A stretch of 64,000 bases of DNA from Nitrospira sp. (GCA_009594865.1 VOPT01000045.1:1-64000), one strand, 5' to 3'. Counted from the stretch's first letter, positions 8,701-18,530 are shown. Made by a program: numbers and translations. Notes: a model not told the origin generated them from the sequence alone.

Positions 8701-9900
8701 ATGGCTAGCCGCGTGGTCATGCCGAAGCTGACCGACACCATGGAAGAAGGCGTGCTGCTCGCCTGGAAGAAACATGAGGGGGATCGGGTGCAGGCGGGCG
8801 AAGTGATTGCCGAGATCGAAACCGACAAGGCGGTGATGGACTTGGAGGCCTTTGCTCCCGGCGTGTTGCGGAAACTGCTTGTGCAGGATGGGGAAACGGT
8901 GCAATCGGGCAAGTTGATCGCCGTCATCGCGGAAGCTGATGAAGACATTGCTTTGGCCTTGTCCGATGGCGTCGCGGCTGCGCCCTCGGCCGGTAGTGGG
9001 CCAAAGCCTGTGTCTCCCTCGGCGACGACGGCGGCTCCGTCACCAGATCGCCCACGAGGGGAACGGGTGCTCGCCTCTCCGCGGGCAAAAGTCCTCGCGG
9101 CTGAACGAGGCGTGGAGCTTTCGACCCTCACCGGTACCGGTCCAGGGGGGCGTATTGTCGAAGACGATGTGGCCGCTGCCTCTGTTCCTGCAGTGCAAGG
9201 ATTGCCTGCTGGAGCAGATCAGCCGTTGAGCCAGATGCGCAAAGCCATTGCCAGATCGACGGTGCAGAGTAAGGCTCCGGTCCCGCATTTTTATCTCACG
9301 GTCGACATCGACATGGGACAGGCCGAGCGGGTGCGCGATGAGTTTAAGCAGAGCCGTCAACCCCATCCGTCCATCACCGATGTGCTGATCAAGGCCGCGG
9401 CGCTGGCGCTCAAGCGGCATCCGGAGATCAACGTGTCGTTTACAGGCGAGACCATCAGGCGGTATCCGCAGATCGATATCGGCGTGGCGGTCGGGATGGA
9501 GGACGGCCTGATCACGCCGGTGGTTCGCAATTGCGGCGCGAAGACCCTCGCCAATATCTCTGAAGAGACGAAGCAATTAATCGAGCGAGCTAGGCAGAAG
9601 CGGTTGTCGCCGCAGGAATACACCGGGGCGACGTTCGCCATCTCCAATCTGGGCATGTTCGACGTGGAGCAGTTTATTGCGCTGCTCATGCCGCCACAGG
9701 CTGCCTCAATTGCCGTGGGCGCCATTCGTGACGTGCCGGTCGTGACGAAAGGAACCGTAACGGCCGGGCGGCGGATGAAGGTCACGATGTCGTGCGATCA
9801 TCGGGCGCTCGACGGATTGATGGGCGCGCAGTTTCTCAAAGAGTTCAAGCGGGTGTTGGAGCATCCGGAGGAATTGCTGACGCCAGTGGTGACGTCATGA
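8701..9900 (+). CDS. pdhC: Dihydrolipoamide acetyltransferase (E2)
   Basis: A 399-residue protein. A lipoyl domain occupies residues 3-78 with the modified Lys43 in ETDKAVMD. A Pro/Ala/Ser-rich linker follows, then a peripheral subunit-binding domain (ASPRAKVLAAERGVELSTL) and the catalytic acyltransferase domain ending with the active-site motif DHRALDG. The start has GGAGGA 8 bases upstream (tggaggagaatacATG). The stop overlaps the lipA start by four bases (ATGA), indicating coupling of E2 with the synthase that supplies its cofactor. Confidence 0.93.
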   Translation: MASRVVMPKLTDTMEEGVLLAWKKHEGDRVQAGEVIAEIETDKAVMDLEAFAPGVLRKLLVQDGETVQSGKLIAVIAEADEDIALALSDGVAAAPSAGSGPKPVSPSATTAAPSPDRPRGERVLASPRAKVLAAERGVELSTLTGTGPGGRIVEDDVAAASVPAVQGLPAGADQPLSQMRKAIARSTVQSKAPVPHFYLTVDIDMGQAERVRDEFKQSRQPHPSITDVLIKAAALALKRHPEINVSFTGETIRRYPQIDIGVAVGMEDGLITPVVRNCGAKTLANISEETKQLIERARQKRLSPQEYTGATFAISNLGMFDVEQFIALLMPPQAASIAVGAIRDVPVVTKGTVTAGRRMKVTMSCDHRALDGLMGAQFLKEFKRVLEHPEELLTPVVTS

Positions 9901-10805
9901 GCTTCATTCAAATCGATTTGCGCCACACCACTGAGCCGCAGGAGTCGTCACCGTCCCACTCCCGCCGCTTGCCGCCCTGGTTTAAGGTTCGGCTCCAGAC
10001 CGGGCCGGATTATCACGACATTCGCCAGACCATGGATCGGCTCAAGCTGCATACCATCTGCGAAGAGGCGCGTTGCCCCAACGTGTGGGAATGTTGGAAC
10101 GCACGGACCGCGACGTTTCTCATTCTTGGCGATATCTGCACGCGACGCTGCCACTACTGTTCCGTGGCCACCGGCCGGCCGAATGCCGTTGATCACGAAG
10201 AACCGCTGCGCGTGGCAGAAGCGATTCAGGCGCTCAATTTGCGGCATGCCGTGATCACGTCGGTCAATCGCGACGAACTTGAGGATGGCGGGGCATCGGT
10301 CTTTGCCGAGACGATCCGCCATATCCGGCGATTGATCCCGAGTTGTACCATCGAGGTGCTCATTCCCGACTTTGAAGGCAATGAAGCAGCGCTCGCGGCG
10401 GTTGCCGCTGAACGGCCGGACATCTTGAACCACAATATCGAAACAGTGAGACGGCTGTTCCCCTCGATCCGGCCTCAAGGCAAATATCAGCGGTCGATCG
10501 AATTGCTGGGACGAGCCAAACAGATGGGGATGACGACCAAGTCGGGATTGATCGTCGGCATGGGCGAATCGACGGATGAAGCCCGCGAGGTCATGCGGGA
10601 CCTCCGCTCGGTTGAATGCGACATTATGACCATTGGCCAATATCTCCAACCGACAAAAGAGCATCTGGCCGTCGCGCGGTTCTACCACCCAGACGAATTT
10701 GCCGTTTTGAAAGAAGAGGGCCTCGCCCTCGGCTTCCGTCATGTCGAATCTGGCCCGCTGGTTCGTAGCTCCTACCACGCGGAACAACAAGTGTCAGGGC
10801 GTTAA
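9897..10805 (+). CDS. lipA: Lipoyl synthase
   Basis: A 302-residue radical-SAM enzyme that inserts two sulfurs into octanoyl groups on lipoyl domains. Both iron-sulfur cluster motifs are visible: the auxiliary cluster CEEARCPNVWEC and the radical-SAM CTRRCHYC. Later family blocks are TSVNRDELEDGG, NHNIETVRRL, TKSGLIVGMGE and PTKEHL. The ATG overlaps the E2 stop, so it is translated from the pdh transcript. Length is normal for LipA. Confidence 0.96.
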   Translation: MSFIQIDLRHTTEPQESSPSHSRRLPPWFKVRLQTGPDYHDIRQTMDRLKLHTICEEARCPNVWECWNARTATFLILGDICTRRCHYCSVATGRPNAVDHEEPLRVAEAIQALNLRHAVITSVNRDELEDGGASVFAETIRHIRRLIPSCTIEVLIPDFEGNEAALAAVAAERPDILNHNIETVRRLFPSIRPQGKYQRSIELLGRAKQMGMTTKSGLIVGMGESTDEAREVMRDLRSVECDIMTIGQYLQPTKEHLAVARFYHPDEFAVLKEEGLALGFRHVESGPLVRSSYHAEQQVSGR

Positions 10806-10889
10806 AAAGATCTCCGGTCCTTCTCGCGTTCAGCTTGGCGGTCTCGATGACCCTGTTGAACATCCTGCCGTCTCCCTCGTGATCAGCGC

Positions 10890-12122
10890 CTACTCATAGT
10901 GCAGCGCTTCGATCGGGTTCATGCGCGAGGCCTTGTTGGCTGGATAAAGTCCGAAGAAGATCCCCACCGCGAGCGAGAACAGAAACGCCACCGCGATGGA
11001 TTGAGAGGAAATGATGGTGGGCCAGCCGATCAGGTGTGTCAGCACACGCGCCCCCAGAATGCCGAACACCACACCGGCTACCCCGCCGATTGCCGTGAGG
11101 ATGATCGCTTCGACCAGAAATTGCAGCAGAATGTGGGCGCGTTTGGCTCCGACCGCCATGCGAATGCCGATTTCCCTCGTGCGCTCCGTCACTGATACGA
11201 GAAGAATATTCATAATGCCGATACCGCCCACCACCAATGAAATGGAAGCAATGCTCAGGAGCATCATCATCATGGTGCGGCTGGCTCCGGCGACGGTTTT
11301 TGCCACGTCCTCCATCGTGCGAATGGTGAAATCGTTTTCTTCTGCGGGATGAATCCGGTGTCGCACGCGTAGCAGGTCCGTAATTTCTGCCACGGCTGTC
11401 GGCACGCTGTACCGATGTTGAGTGGCGACCATGATGATCCCGACCGTTCCCAGGAACTTGGTGCCCAGCACCTTCCGTTCCGCGGTGGTGAACGGCAGGA
11501 TGACGATGTCGTCCTGATCCTGTCCTGAGAGAGATTGGCCCTTTGACGAGAGGACGCCGATCACGCGCAAGGGCACGTTCTTGATCCGGATCTGCGCGCC
11601 GAGGATCTCTTCGCCACGCTCGAATAAATTATCCGCGACGGTTTTTCCCAACACCACTACCTTGGCGGCGGCGTCTTCGTCGGCCTGCGTGAAAAAGTTG
11701 CCAGTGGCCACCGGCCAGTTGCGAAGGTCGGGAAACGCGGTGGTCGTGCCAATGGCGATCGTGTTCCAGTTCTTGTGTTCATGAATGGCCTGCAACACCG
11801 AGCGTGAAGCGTAGGTAACCAGGCCGATGTCGCCGACGCGTTTTTCGATGTCCCGGGCATCGTCTACGGTCAGGGTCGAGACGCTCCCGAGCCCGCCGCG
11901 TACGCCGCCGGTCGTGGTGGCGCCGGGGATGATGATCAGGACGTTCGTGCCGAGGTTGGCGATTTCGCGTTGGACCGAGGCAGTGGCGCCCTGTCCGAGA
12001 CTCACCATCCCGACCACGGCGCCGACTCCGATGATGATGCCCAGCATAGTCAGGCCTGCGCGCAGGGGATTACGCCGGAGCACGCGCAGCGCGGATTGAA
12101 TCGTCAACCAGAGAAAGTTCAT
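10890..12122 (-). CDS. MacB/FtsX-type ABC transporter permease (no fused ATPase)
   Basis: A 410-residue inner-membrane protein. It starts FLWLTIQSALRVLRRNPLRA with a first membrane helix (LTMLGIIIGVGAVVGMVSLG). A large periplasmic MacB_PCD-type domain follows, then three C-terminal helices (MMMMLLSIASISLVVGGIGI onward), with the family ending PIEALHYE. It carries no Walker motifs. The gene begins 11 bases after the MacA-like adaptor. An ABC permease of this type needs a LolD/MacB-like ATPase, which is not encoded next to it. Confidence 0.88.
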   Translation of the reverse strand: MNFLWLTIQSALRVLRRNPLRAGLTMLGIIIGVGAVVGMVSLGQGATASVQREIANLGTNVLIIIPGATTTGGVRGGLGSVSTLTVDDARDIEKRVGDIGLVTYASRSVLQAIHEHKNWNTIAIGTTTAFPDLRNWPVATGNFFTQADEDAAAKVVVLGKTVADNLFERGEEILGAQIRIKNVPLRVIGVLSSKGQSLSGQDQDDIVILPFTTAERKVLGTKFLGTVGIIMVATQHRYSVPTAVAEITDLLRVRHRIHPAEENDFTIRTMEDVAKTVAGASRTMMMMLLSIASISLVVGGIGIMNILLVSVTERTREIGIRMAVGAKRAHILLQFLVEAIILTAIGGVAGVVFGILGARVLTHLIGWPTIISSQSIAVAFLFSLAVGIFFGLYPANKASRMNPIEALHYE

Positions 12123-12132
12123 AAGGGATGGC

Positions 12133-13452
12133 TCACCGCATCTTCGGTCCGAACTCAAACCCCGGCGGCAGTTTTTCCTGCGCGGTATCTTCCGCCGTCG
12201 TGAGGCCCACAATGGCGGCCTCTCCTTCACGGACATCGCTTGACGCGATGTCCGTATACAACGAATCCGCAATGCCGAGGGTGACCGGAACCGACCGCAC
12301 GCGCCCCGTCGTGTCGAGTATCCAGAGTTGAGGCGTTTTGCGATCCACCGGCACCCCCGGCATGCGGAATCGCAACGCTGCGTTCGGGGCGCGAAGCGCG
12401 TCTTCATTGCGGGCGGTCACGATCGTGATGTTGGCGGTCATGCCGGGTTTCAGTTTGAGTTCAGGGTTCTCGACGGAAATAATCACATCGTAGGTCACGA
12501 CGTTCTGGATGCTGACAGGCGCATTTCTGACCTGCGTCACGATGCCATGGAAGGATTCCCTCGGATAGGCATCCACCCGGAAGTCCGCGGATTTGCCTTC
12601 GGTAACCCCGCCGATATCGGATTCGCTGACGTTGGCAATCACCTGCATGCGGGTGAGGTCCTGCGCGAGGACGAAGAGCGTGGGCGTTTGAAAACTGGCG
12701 ACGACGGTCTGTCCTTCTTCGACATTGCGCGAGACGACCGTGCCATTCACCGGGGAGTAAATAGTGGTGTAGCCGAGATCCAATTCGGCGGACGCCAGTG
12801 TGGCCTTGGCCTGATCGACTTGTGCTTCAGACACATCCACTTGTGCCTCGGCGTCGCGTGCATTGGTGCGCGCCAGATCCAGATCCGCCTGAGCGACGAA
12901 CTGTTGCTCACGCAGCGCGGCCATGCGATTCAGTTCCAGTGTTTTTTGCACGAGCATGTTCCGGGCTTTCGCGAGACCGGCTTGCGCGCTTTTGAGCGCC
13001 GCCTTGGCTTGGCTCACCTTGGCTTGATAGGGCTTCTGATCAATCGACGCCAGCACCTGCCCCTCCCGCACCACGGAATTAAAGTCGGCATAGAGTTTGG
13101 CGATTTTTCCGGAGACCTGACTGCCGACTTGCACGGAGATCACCGGGTTGACGGCTCCCGTCGCGGTGACGAGGGAGGTGATCGGCCCGCGATCGATCGT
13201 CACGGTTTTATAATGACCATTCACCGGGTCATTGGACCACCAGTGCCAGAGCGCGGCGGCCAACAGGGCGAGGACGATCACTATTCCAATGATGATCGGC
13301 CCTCGTCGGCGGCTGCGGGGGAGCGGGCGTTGGCCGATGGTTGCGGGTGCTTGAGTATGGCCTTGACCTTGCACTACCGGCTCGGCAGTGATGACGACTG
13401 GCGTAGGGTGGGAAGTTCGCGGCTGGTCACGTTCCGAACGGTCTGAGGCCAT
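12133..13452 (-). CDS. MacA-like membrane fusion protein
   Basis: A 439-residue periplasmic adaptor. A cytoplasmic Pro-rich head precedes one anchoring helix (GPIIIGIVIVLALLAAALWHW). The biotinyl/lipoyl-like domain (GAVNPVISVQVGSQVSGKI), a long alpha-hairpin (SQAKAALKSAQAGLAKARNM) and beta-barrel parts follow. It links an inner-membrane ABC permease with an outer-membrane channel for export of macrolides, peptides or lipids in this family. It is the first gene of a two-gene minus-strand operon with the permease. No outer-membrane TolC partner is nearby. The substrate is unknown. Confidence 0.88.
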   Translation of the reverse strand: MASDRSERDQPRTSHPTPVVITAEPVVQGQGHTQAPATIGQRPLPRSRRRGPIIIGIVIVLALLAAALWHWWSNDPVNGHYKTVTIDRGPITSLVTATGAVNPVISVQVGSQVSGKIAKLYADFNSVVREGQVLASIDQKPYQAKVSQAKAALKSAQAGLAKARNMLVQKTLELNRMAALREQQFVAQADLDLARTNARDAEAQVDVSEAQVDQAKATLASAELDLGYTTIYSPVNGTVVSRNVEEGQTVVASFQTPTLFVLAQDLTRMQVIANVSESDIGGVTEGKSADFRVDAYPRESFHGIVTQVRNAPVSIQNVVTYDVIISVENPELKLKPGMTANITIVTARNEDALRAPNAALRFRMPGVPVDRKTPQLWILDTTGRVRSVPVTLGIADSLYTDIASSDVREGEAAIVGLTTAEDTAQEKLPPGFEFGPKMR

Positions 13453-13705
13453 GGTTTTCCTTCCGTTTCTCTTATGGAAGAGGCAAGAGAGGTGCCGGTT
13501 CTATTCCGGATGAAATGGAACGTTGTCGTAGCTGGTTATGGATTGGGCTGCTCGCACGTCAGCAATGTTGGGGCATTATGCAACAGAATGCGGAAGCAGC
13601 TTGCGGCAGGACGCCCCTTGACCCCGTAGGATTGCCCCCATTAGTCTGTGCCCGCGGACATCAGGGAGGCTGGTCGTGCAGTCAAGAGCGAGTGAGGGAC
13701 GAGGT
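13453..13705. other. Divergent intergenic region (adaptor / NtrC-type regulator)
   Basis: This 253-base gap separates the divergently transcribed adaptor and the regulator. I see no convincing RNA, repeat or sigma-54 motif in it. It must hold promoters for both directions. Confidence 0.4.
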
Positions 13706-15085
13706 ATGACTGAGGAATGGGGCGCGGTCTTGGTGGTGGATGACGACGCCGACATGCGGAGCCTCCTCTGCGATGTGCTGCAGGGCCGCGGACATCAGTG
13801 CATGGGGGCGGGGAGCGGAGACGAGGCGCTTCAACAGCTGAGCGAGGAAGACTATGCCGTCGTCCTCACCGATCTGCGCATGAAAGGGATGCAAGGCACG
13901 GAACTCCTCGCGGAAATCAAGCAGCGATACCCCGATATCGGCGTGATCTTGATGACGGCCTTCGGCACGGTGGAGACCGCCGTGGACGCGATGCGGCATG
14001 GGGCGAGCGACTATCTCACCAAGCCGGTGAAGACCGAAGAGCTGGTTCGTGTGGTGGAGCGCGCGGTGCGTGAAGCGTCGCTCAGGCGGGAGGTGAGTCG
14101 CCTCCGCAAGGAAGTGCACAAGGAATACAGCTTCCATCAGATCCTCGGCAAGAGCAAGCCGATGCAGGCCGTTTTCGATTTGATTCGGCGGGTGGCCGAC
14201 AGTCCGACCAACGTGCTGATCACCGGCGAAAGCGGCACCGGGAAAGAATTGGTGGCCAAGGCGATTCACTACAACAGCGACCGGCGGGATGCGCCGTTCG
14301 TCCCGGTGAACTGCGCGGCGATTCCCGAACAGCTCTTGGAAAGTGAACTGTTCGGCCATATGCGGGGCTCCTTCACCGATGCCAAAATGGATAAGCGCGG
14401 GTTGTTCGAGGAGGCCCAGAAGGGTACGCTGTTTCTCGATGAAATCAGCGAGTTGCCGCTCATGTTGCAGGCGAAATTGCTGCGCGCCATTCAAGAGCGG
14501 GAGATCCGGCGTGTCGGCGCCACCAAGTCCATTCCTGTGGATGTGCGGATCATTGCCGCGACCAACTTGAATCTCGTCGATGAAGTGAAGAACAAGCGAT
14601 TCCGGGAAGATTTCTATTACCGCCTCAATGTCATCGAATTGCGATTGCCGCCCTTGCGGGAACGGCGGGAAGATATTCCGATCCTGGTGGATGCGTTTCT
14701 GAAAAAGTGCGCGGCCGCCCGCGGCAGGCAGGTGAAAGGGCTCAGCGAACCGGCGCTTGCCATGCTGGCCGATTATGCCTGGCCGGGCAATGTGCGGGAA
14801 TTGGAGAATGTCATCGAACGTGCGGTGACGTTGAGTCATGGCGACGTGATCGGCGCGGAGGATTTGCCCATTCAGGTTCAGGGCGCTCGTGGAGATCGCC
14901 GGATTCTCGACGAAGCGGCCGAACGAACCTTGCCGCTCCATGAAGTGGAAAAGGAATATATCGTGAAAATCCTGGAGAAGACGGGCGGCAACAAATATCA
15001 GGCTGCGCATGTGTTGGGCATCGACCGCAAGACCCTCTACCGCAAACTCGCCGAGATCGAGGGCAAACCACACTCAGACGCGTAG
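13706..15085 (+). CDS. NtrC-family sigma-54 response regulator with altered GAFTGA loop
   Basis: A 459-residue protein. The receiver domain (1-120) has the phospho-acceptor D56 in VVLTDLRMKG. The AAA+ domain has Walker A GESGTGKE (174-181). The C-terminal Fis-type helix-turn-helix includes KYQAAHVLGIDRKTLYRKL. The sigma-54-contacting loop, usually GAFTGA, reads GSFTDA here (221-226). It is followed 36 bases later by a PAS histidine kinase, its probable partner. Targets are unknown; the sigma-54 promoter ahead of MCO-2 is one candidate in cis range. The start is the ATG just after GACGAGG. Confidence 0.9.
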   Translation: MTEEWGAVLVVDDDADMRSLLCDVLQGRGHQCMGAGSGDEALQQLSEEDYAVVLTDLRMKGMQGTELLAEIKQRYPDIGVILMTAFGTVETAVDAMRHGASDYLTKPVKTEELVRVVERAVREASLRREVSRLRKEVHKEYSFHQILGKSKPMQAVFDLIRRVADSPTNVLITGESGTGKELVAKAIHYNSDRRDAPFVPVNCAAIPEQLLESELFGHMRGSFTDAKMDKRGLFEEAQKGTLFLDEISELPLMLQAKLLRAIQEREIRRVGATKSIPVDVRIIAATNLNLVDEVKNKRFREDFYYRLNVIELRLPPLRERREDIPILVDAFLKKCAAARGRQVKGLSEPALAMLADYAWPGNVRELENVIERAVTLSHGDVIGAEDLPIQVQGARGDRRILDEAAERTLPLHEVEKEYIVKILEKTGGNKYQAAHVLGIDRKTLYRKLAEIEGKPHSDA

Positions 15086-15121
15086 ATTCCACGTCTCACC
15101 GTCGTGCGGGGAGCCATCGCC

Positions 15122-17803
15122 GTGCACCCTCTTTCGCAAAAATCCTTGCTCCTTGAATATGGCGGCCCTGCGCTGCTGACCCTGGGAATCTTCCTCCTCG
15201 ACCTGTCGCTACCGCCCGAGTATGCGGTCTGGCTGGTGTATGCCATTCCTCTTGCGCTGACGGCGACCAGCTCCCGGGCCGGCGCGCCACGTTTTGGTGT
15301 GGGACTGGTCGCGTTGCTGATCGTGATCGGGGCGATCGCCTCCCCTGAGGGGGTTCTCCCGGTGTCCTCGTGGATCAATCGACTCTTGGGAACTGGACTC
15401 ATGGCCGCCTGTGTGTTCCTCATGAAGGATCGTCGGAATAACGTGGAGCCGGCGCGCCCCATGACGTTGACTGAGCCAACGCAAAAGGAATCGACACCTG
15501 CCGGGGCCGCAGAGGCCATCGCCCATGCAGAAGCTGCCGTGGAAGGGGCGATGGCCGGACAACGCCGGGCCGAAGCGGAGCTGCAGCATGACAAGCTGCG
15601 CTTCGAAGGGATTGTGCAATCGGCCATGGATGCCATCATCACGGTCGATGAAAGCCAGAAGATTGTCCTGTTCAATCAGGCTGCGGAGGACATGTTTCGA
15701 TGGAGCGCGCAGGACATGCTGGGGCGGCCGTTGGACCGCCTGATTCCCGAGCGGTTTCGCAGCGCGCATGCGGAGCACATCCGGGAGTTCGGGCGGTCGG
15801 GCATCACCACGCGTCAAATGGGGGCGTTGGGAGTGATTATGGGGATGCGCTCCTCCGGCGAGGAATTTCCCATCGAGGCAGCCATTTCGCAAATCGGCGT
15901 GGCGGGGACGCGGTACTACACGGTTATCCTTCGCGACATTACGGTACGAAAAGGGCTGGAACAGGAATTGGCGGAGCGCGAAGCCCTGTTGCGCGCGATC
16001 ATCGAAACGGAGCCGGAGTGCGTCAAGGTGCTGGGGCTCGATGGCACGGTTCGAACGATGAATGCCGCAGGCCTGGCCATGGTCGAGGCCGCCAGCAATG
16101 CGGACGTCGTCGGCCAAGACATCTGCCATCTGGTCGCCGTGGAATCGCGAACCGTCTTTCGCGACCTCGTTCGCAAAGCGGGAGCAGGAGAGGCGGGCCG
16201 GTTGGAATTCCAGATCGTCGGCCTCCTGGGCACGCCTCGTTGGTTGGACACGCATCTGGTGCCTCTGCGCGCGGCCGACGGACAGATCACGGCGGTGTTA
16301 GGGGTGACGCGCGATGTTACCGAGTGGAAAAAAGCCGAGCAGTTGTTGCGTCAAAGCGAGGAGCGGTATCGACGGCTCCTTGCTGTTCTGCCGGACGCCA
16401 TTCTCGTCGTGCGGGACAACCGAATCTTGTTCGCCAACGAGCAGGGATTGGGGCTATTCGGCGCCGCCCAGGCGGAGGAACTGCACGGAAAATGGGTCTA
16501 TGACGTGATTCAGCCGGACTATCACGAGTCGGTCGCCGAGCGTATCCGGCATCTGCTCGCAGGGGGCGGCGCAGTGCCGGAGGCTGAGGAGCAGATTGTG
16601 CGCCTGGACGGGGCGATGGTGGATGTCGCCGTCCGGGCGGCGCACTTCCGGGACCAGGACGGGGCGGGCATTCTCATCGTGCTGCGCGACATCACGATGC
16701 GGAAGGTCGGGGAACAACGATTGCGGGAAAGCCAGGAGCGGCTGCAAAGTTTGTTGGGCGCGATGGAGGATGTGGTCTGGTCCTCCACGTTGGATTTGTC
16801 GGCCATCTACTATCTGAGTCCGTCTGTGGCGCGGATCTATGGCCGGCCAGCAGAAGAATTTGTCGCCCGTCCGTCGTTATGGCTCGAGCTTGTACATGCC
16901 GACGATCGTGCGATGGCTGAACAGGCCGTGCGCGACCTTCAGGTCACCGGTGAGTTGGATGTCGAATACCGTATCGTGCGGCGGGACGGTGATGTGCGCT
17001 GGGTGCATGACCGCGGCCGTATCATCAAGGATGAAGCGGGTCATCCGGTGCGCATCGACGGCATCGCCAGCGATGTGACGGAGCGAAAACGGCTGCAAGC
17101 GCAGCTTCGCCGGACCGAGCGGGTGGCGGAACTCGGGACCGTCGCGTCCGGCATGGCGCATGAGATCGGGACCCCCATGAACGTGATCCTTGGTCGAGCC
17201 GAGTATTTGATGGAGCGGACCAAAGAGGAATCCGTGAAGAAGGGCCTCCAAACGATCATCAGCCAGGTCGAGCGCATCACCCGGGTCATGAACCAGCTGC
17301 TGGCCTTTGCGCGGCGGCGGCCGGTTGAGCATCGCGCGCTGGACCTCCGTCAGGCCATCGAAGATAATTTGGAAATTTTTCAAGAACGTCTGTCTCGCAG
17401 CCGTATTACGGTCGACACGTCGTTTGCCGACGCCTGCCCGTTCGTGCATGCCGATGCCGATCAGATGAGCCAGGTGCTGATCAACTTGGTTATGAATGCC
17501 ATCCATGCCATGCCAGAAGGGGGGACGCTGCGCGTCACGCTGGCGCCCCTGCCGGATCGTGGCATGGTCACAGTCACGATCGCCGATACGGGCCATGGAA
17601 TGCCGCAGGAGATCATTGCGAAAATCTTCGATCCTTTTTTCACGACCAAAGAGTTCGGAAAGGGGACGGGCTTAGGCTTGACCGTGGTTCGGGGTATCAT
17701 CGAAGAACATAGCGGGACGATTCAGGTGGAAAGCCAACCAGGAGCGGGAACGCGGTTCACCATCTGCTTGCCGATCCATGGTGATCCGAGTCGGAACGCA
17801 TAA
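15122..17803 (+). CDS. Membrane-anchored multi-PAS sensor histidine kinase
   Basis: About 893 residues. An N-terminal region of several short hydrophobic helices (ALLTLGIFLLDLSLP to LMAACVFLMKD) precedes four PAS domains. The dimerisation box is SGMAHEIGTPMNVILG, with H680 as phosphorylation site. The ATPase domain has N box LINLVMNAIHAMPEGG, G1 ADTGHGMP and G2 GTGLGLTVV. GTG 15122 is preferred to GTG 15104 because CGGGGAG lies 8 bases upstream. It probably phosphorylates the upstream NtrC-type regulator and possibly the lone receiver at 18076. The signal sensed is unknown. Confidence 0.9.
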   Translation: MHPLSQKSLLLEYGGPALLTLGIFLLDLSLPPEYAVWLVYAIPLALTATSSRAGAPRFGVGLVALLIVIGAIASPEGVLPVSSWINRLLGTGLMAACVFLMKDRRNNVEPARPMTLTEPTQKESTPAGAAEAIAHAEAAVEGAMAGQRRAEAELQHDKLRFEGIVQSAMDAIITVDESQKIVLFNQAAEDMFRWSAQDMLGRPLDRLIPERFRSAHAEHIREFGRSGITTRQMGALGVIMGMRSSGEEFPIEAAISQIGVAGTRYYTVILRDITVRKGLEQELAEREALLRAIIETEPECVKVLGLDGTVRTMNAAGLAMVEAASNADVVGQDICHLVAVESRTVFRDLVRKAGAGEAGRLEFQIVGLLGTPRWLDTHLVPLRAADGQITAVLGVTRDVTEWKKAEQLLRQSEERYRRLLAVLPDAILVVRDNRILFANEQGLGLFGAAQAEELHGKWVYDVIQPDYHESVAERIRHLLAGGGAVPEAEEQIVRLDGAMVDVAVRAAHFRDQDGAGILIVLRDITMRKVGEQRLRESQERLQSLLGAMEDVVWSSTLDLSAIYYLSPSVARIYGRPAEEFVARPSLWLELVHADDRAMAEQAVRDLQVTGELDVEYRIVRRDGDVRWVHDRGRIIKDEAGHPVRIDGIASDVTERKRLQAQLRRTERVAELGTVASGMAHEIGTPMNVILGRAEYLMERTKEESVKKGLQTIISQVERITRVMNQLLAFARRRPVEHRALDLRQAIEDNLEIFQERLSRSRITVDTSFADACPFVHADADQMSQVLINLVMNAIHAMPEGGTLRVTLAPLPDRGMVTVTIADTGHGMPQEIIAKIFDPFFTTKEFGKGTGLGLTVVRGIIEEHSGTIQVESQPGAGTRFTICLPIHGDPSRNA

Positions 17804-18075
17804 TTCGTAACTCGTAAGTCCTTCCCTCCACCTTTGCACGTACAGCGCAGTGCTACAGGTACATACCGACCTGGCTGTAGCGGTTCGGGGCAATCGGTCT
17901 CGGAATGTGGGGTCTTTCTCACCAACGATACCGAGGCTCCATCTCTGTTGGAAAATTCCTGCACTGCAAAATATCCAATGAAGGCAAGCTGTTACGCCAT
18001 GTCCGGGAAGTAAGCGCATGGCATATAGTTTGCGACGGCTGCCCTGTCATGAGTGTCGCGTACTGGAGCCTCAAC

Positions 18076-18480
18076 GTGAAAGGGACAACCCCAGCCGTGC
18101 TCCTGGTGGTGGAAGATGATAAGGACATGCGAAGCCTGCTGTGCGATGAGTTGTGGGGGGAGGGGTATCAGTTGCGGGAAGCGCACAATGGGATCGAGGG
18201 GTTAGAGGCTGTGATGCGGGCCGCCCCGGATTTGATCGTGACGGATTTGAAAATGCCGTCGGGCGGCTTCGAGTATGTGCATCGACTGAGAGACTGCGTC
18301 CCCGCGTGCCCCATCATCGTGATGACGGCTTTCGGGGATGCGCGGACCAAAGAGGAAGCCCTCAGAAGCGGCGCCACGGCCTATTTTGACAAGCCGGTGC
18401 GGTTGTCGGAATTAAAGGCGACGGTCAAACGGCTTCTCCACCGGTCCGACCCCCTCACGGAGGAGCCGTCGCTTCACTGA
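18076..18480 (+). CDS. Stand-alone response regulator receiver domain
   Basis: About 134 residues, containing only a CheY-like receiver: acidic pair in VVEDDKDM, phospho-acceptor Asp in LIVTDLKMP, conserved Thr in VMTAF and Lys in FDKPV. No output domain follows. Opening residues EDDKDMRSLLCDEL closely resemble the NtrC-type protein at 13706, suggesting duplication. GTG 18076 has TGGAG 8 bases upstream; ATG 18049 would add nine residues. It may act in a phosphorelay with the neighbouring kinase. Confidence 0.75.
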   Translation: MKGTTPAVLLVVEDDKDMRSLLCDELWGEGYQLREAHNGIEGLEAVMRAAPDLIVTDLKMPSGGFEYVHRLRDCVPACPIIVMTAFGDARTKEEALRSGATAYFDKPVRLSELKATVKRLLHRSDPLTEEPSLH

Positions 18481-18513
18481 AGGACCGCTCTGGACGGGCG
18501 TTTAGGCCGGTTG

Positions 18514-18530
18514 CCCTCCACGGGGGAGGG
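18514..18530 (+). terminator. Possible terminator after the lone receiver gene
   Basis: CCCTCC (18514-18519) pairs with GGAGGG (18525-18530) across a 5-base loop and is followed by TTGTCTTCT. The stem is short and the T-tract interrupted, so it is a modest candidate separating the receiver gene from the sigma-54 activator. Confidence 0.35.

Noticed and set aside
12328..13446. Plus-strand 372-codon frame opposite the MacA gene
   Set aside because: His/Arg/Gly-rich composition typical of the antisense of a GC-rich gene, and no recognisable motif. The minus-strand MacA is clear.
13682..15073. Minus-strand 463-codon frame opposite the NtrC-type regulator
   Set aside because: Antisense compositional frame. 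The plus-strand protein has complete receiver, AAA+ and HTH motifs.
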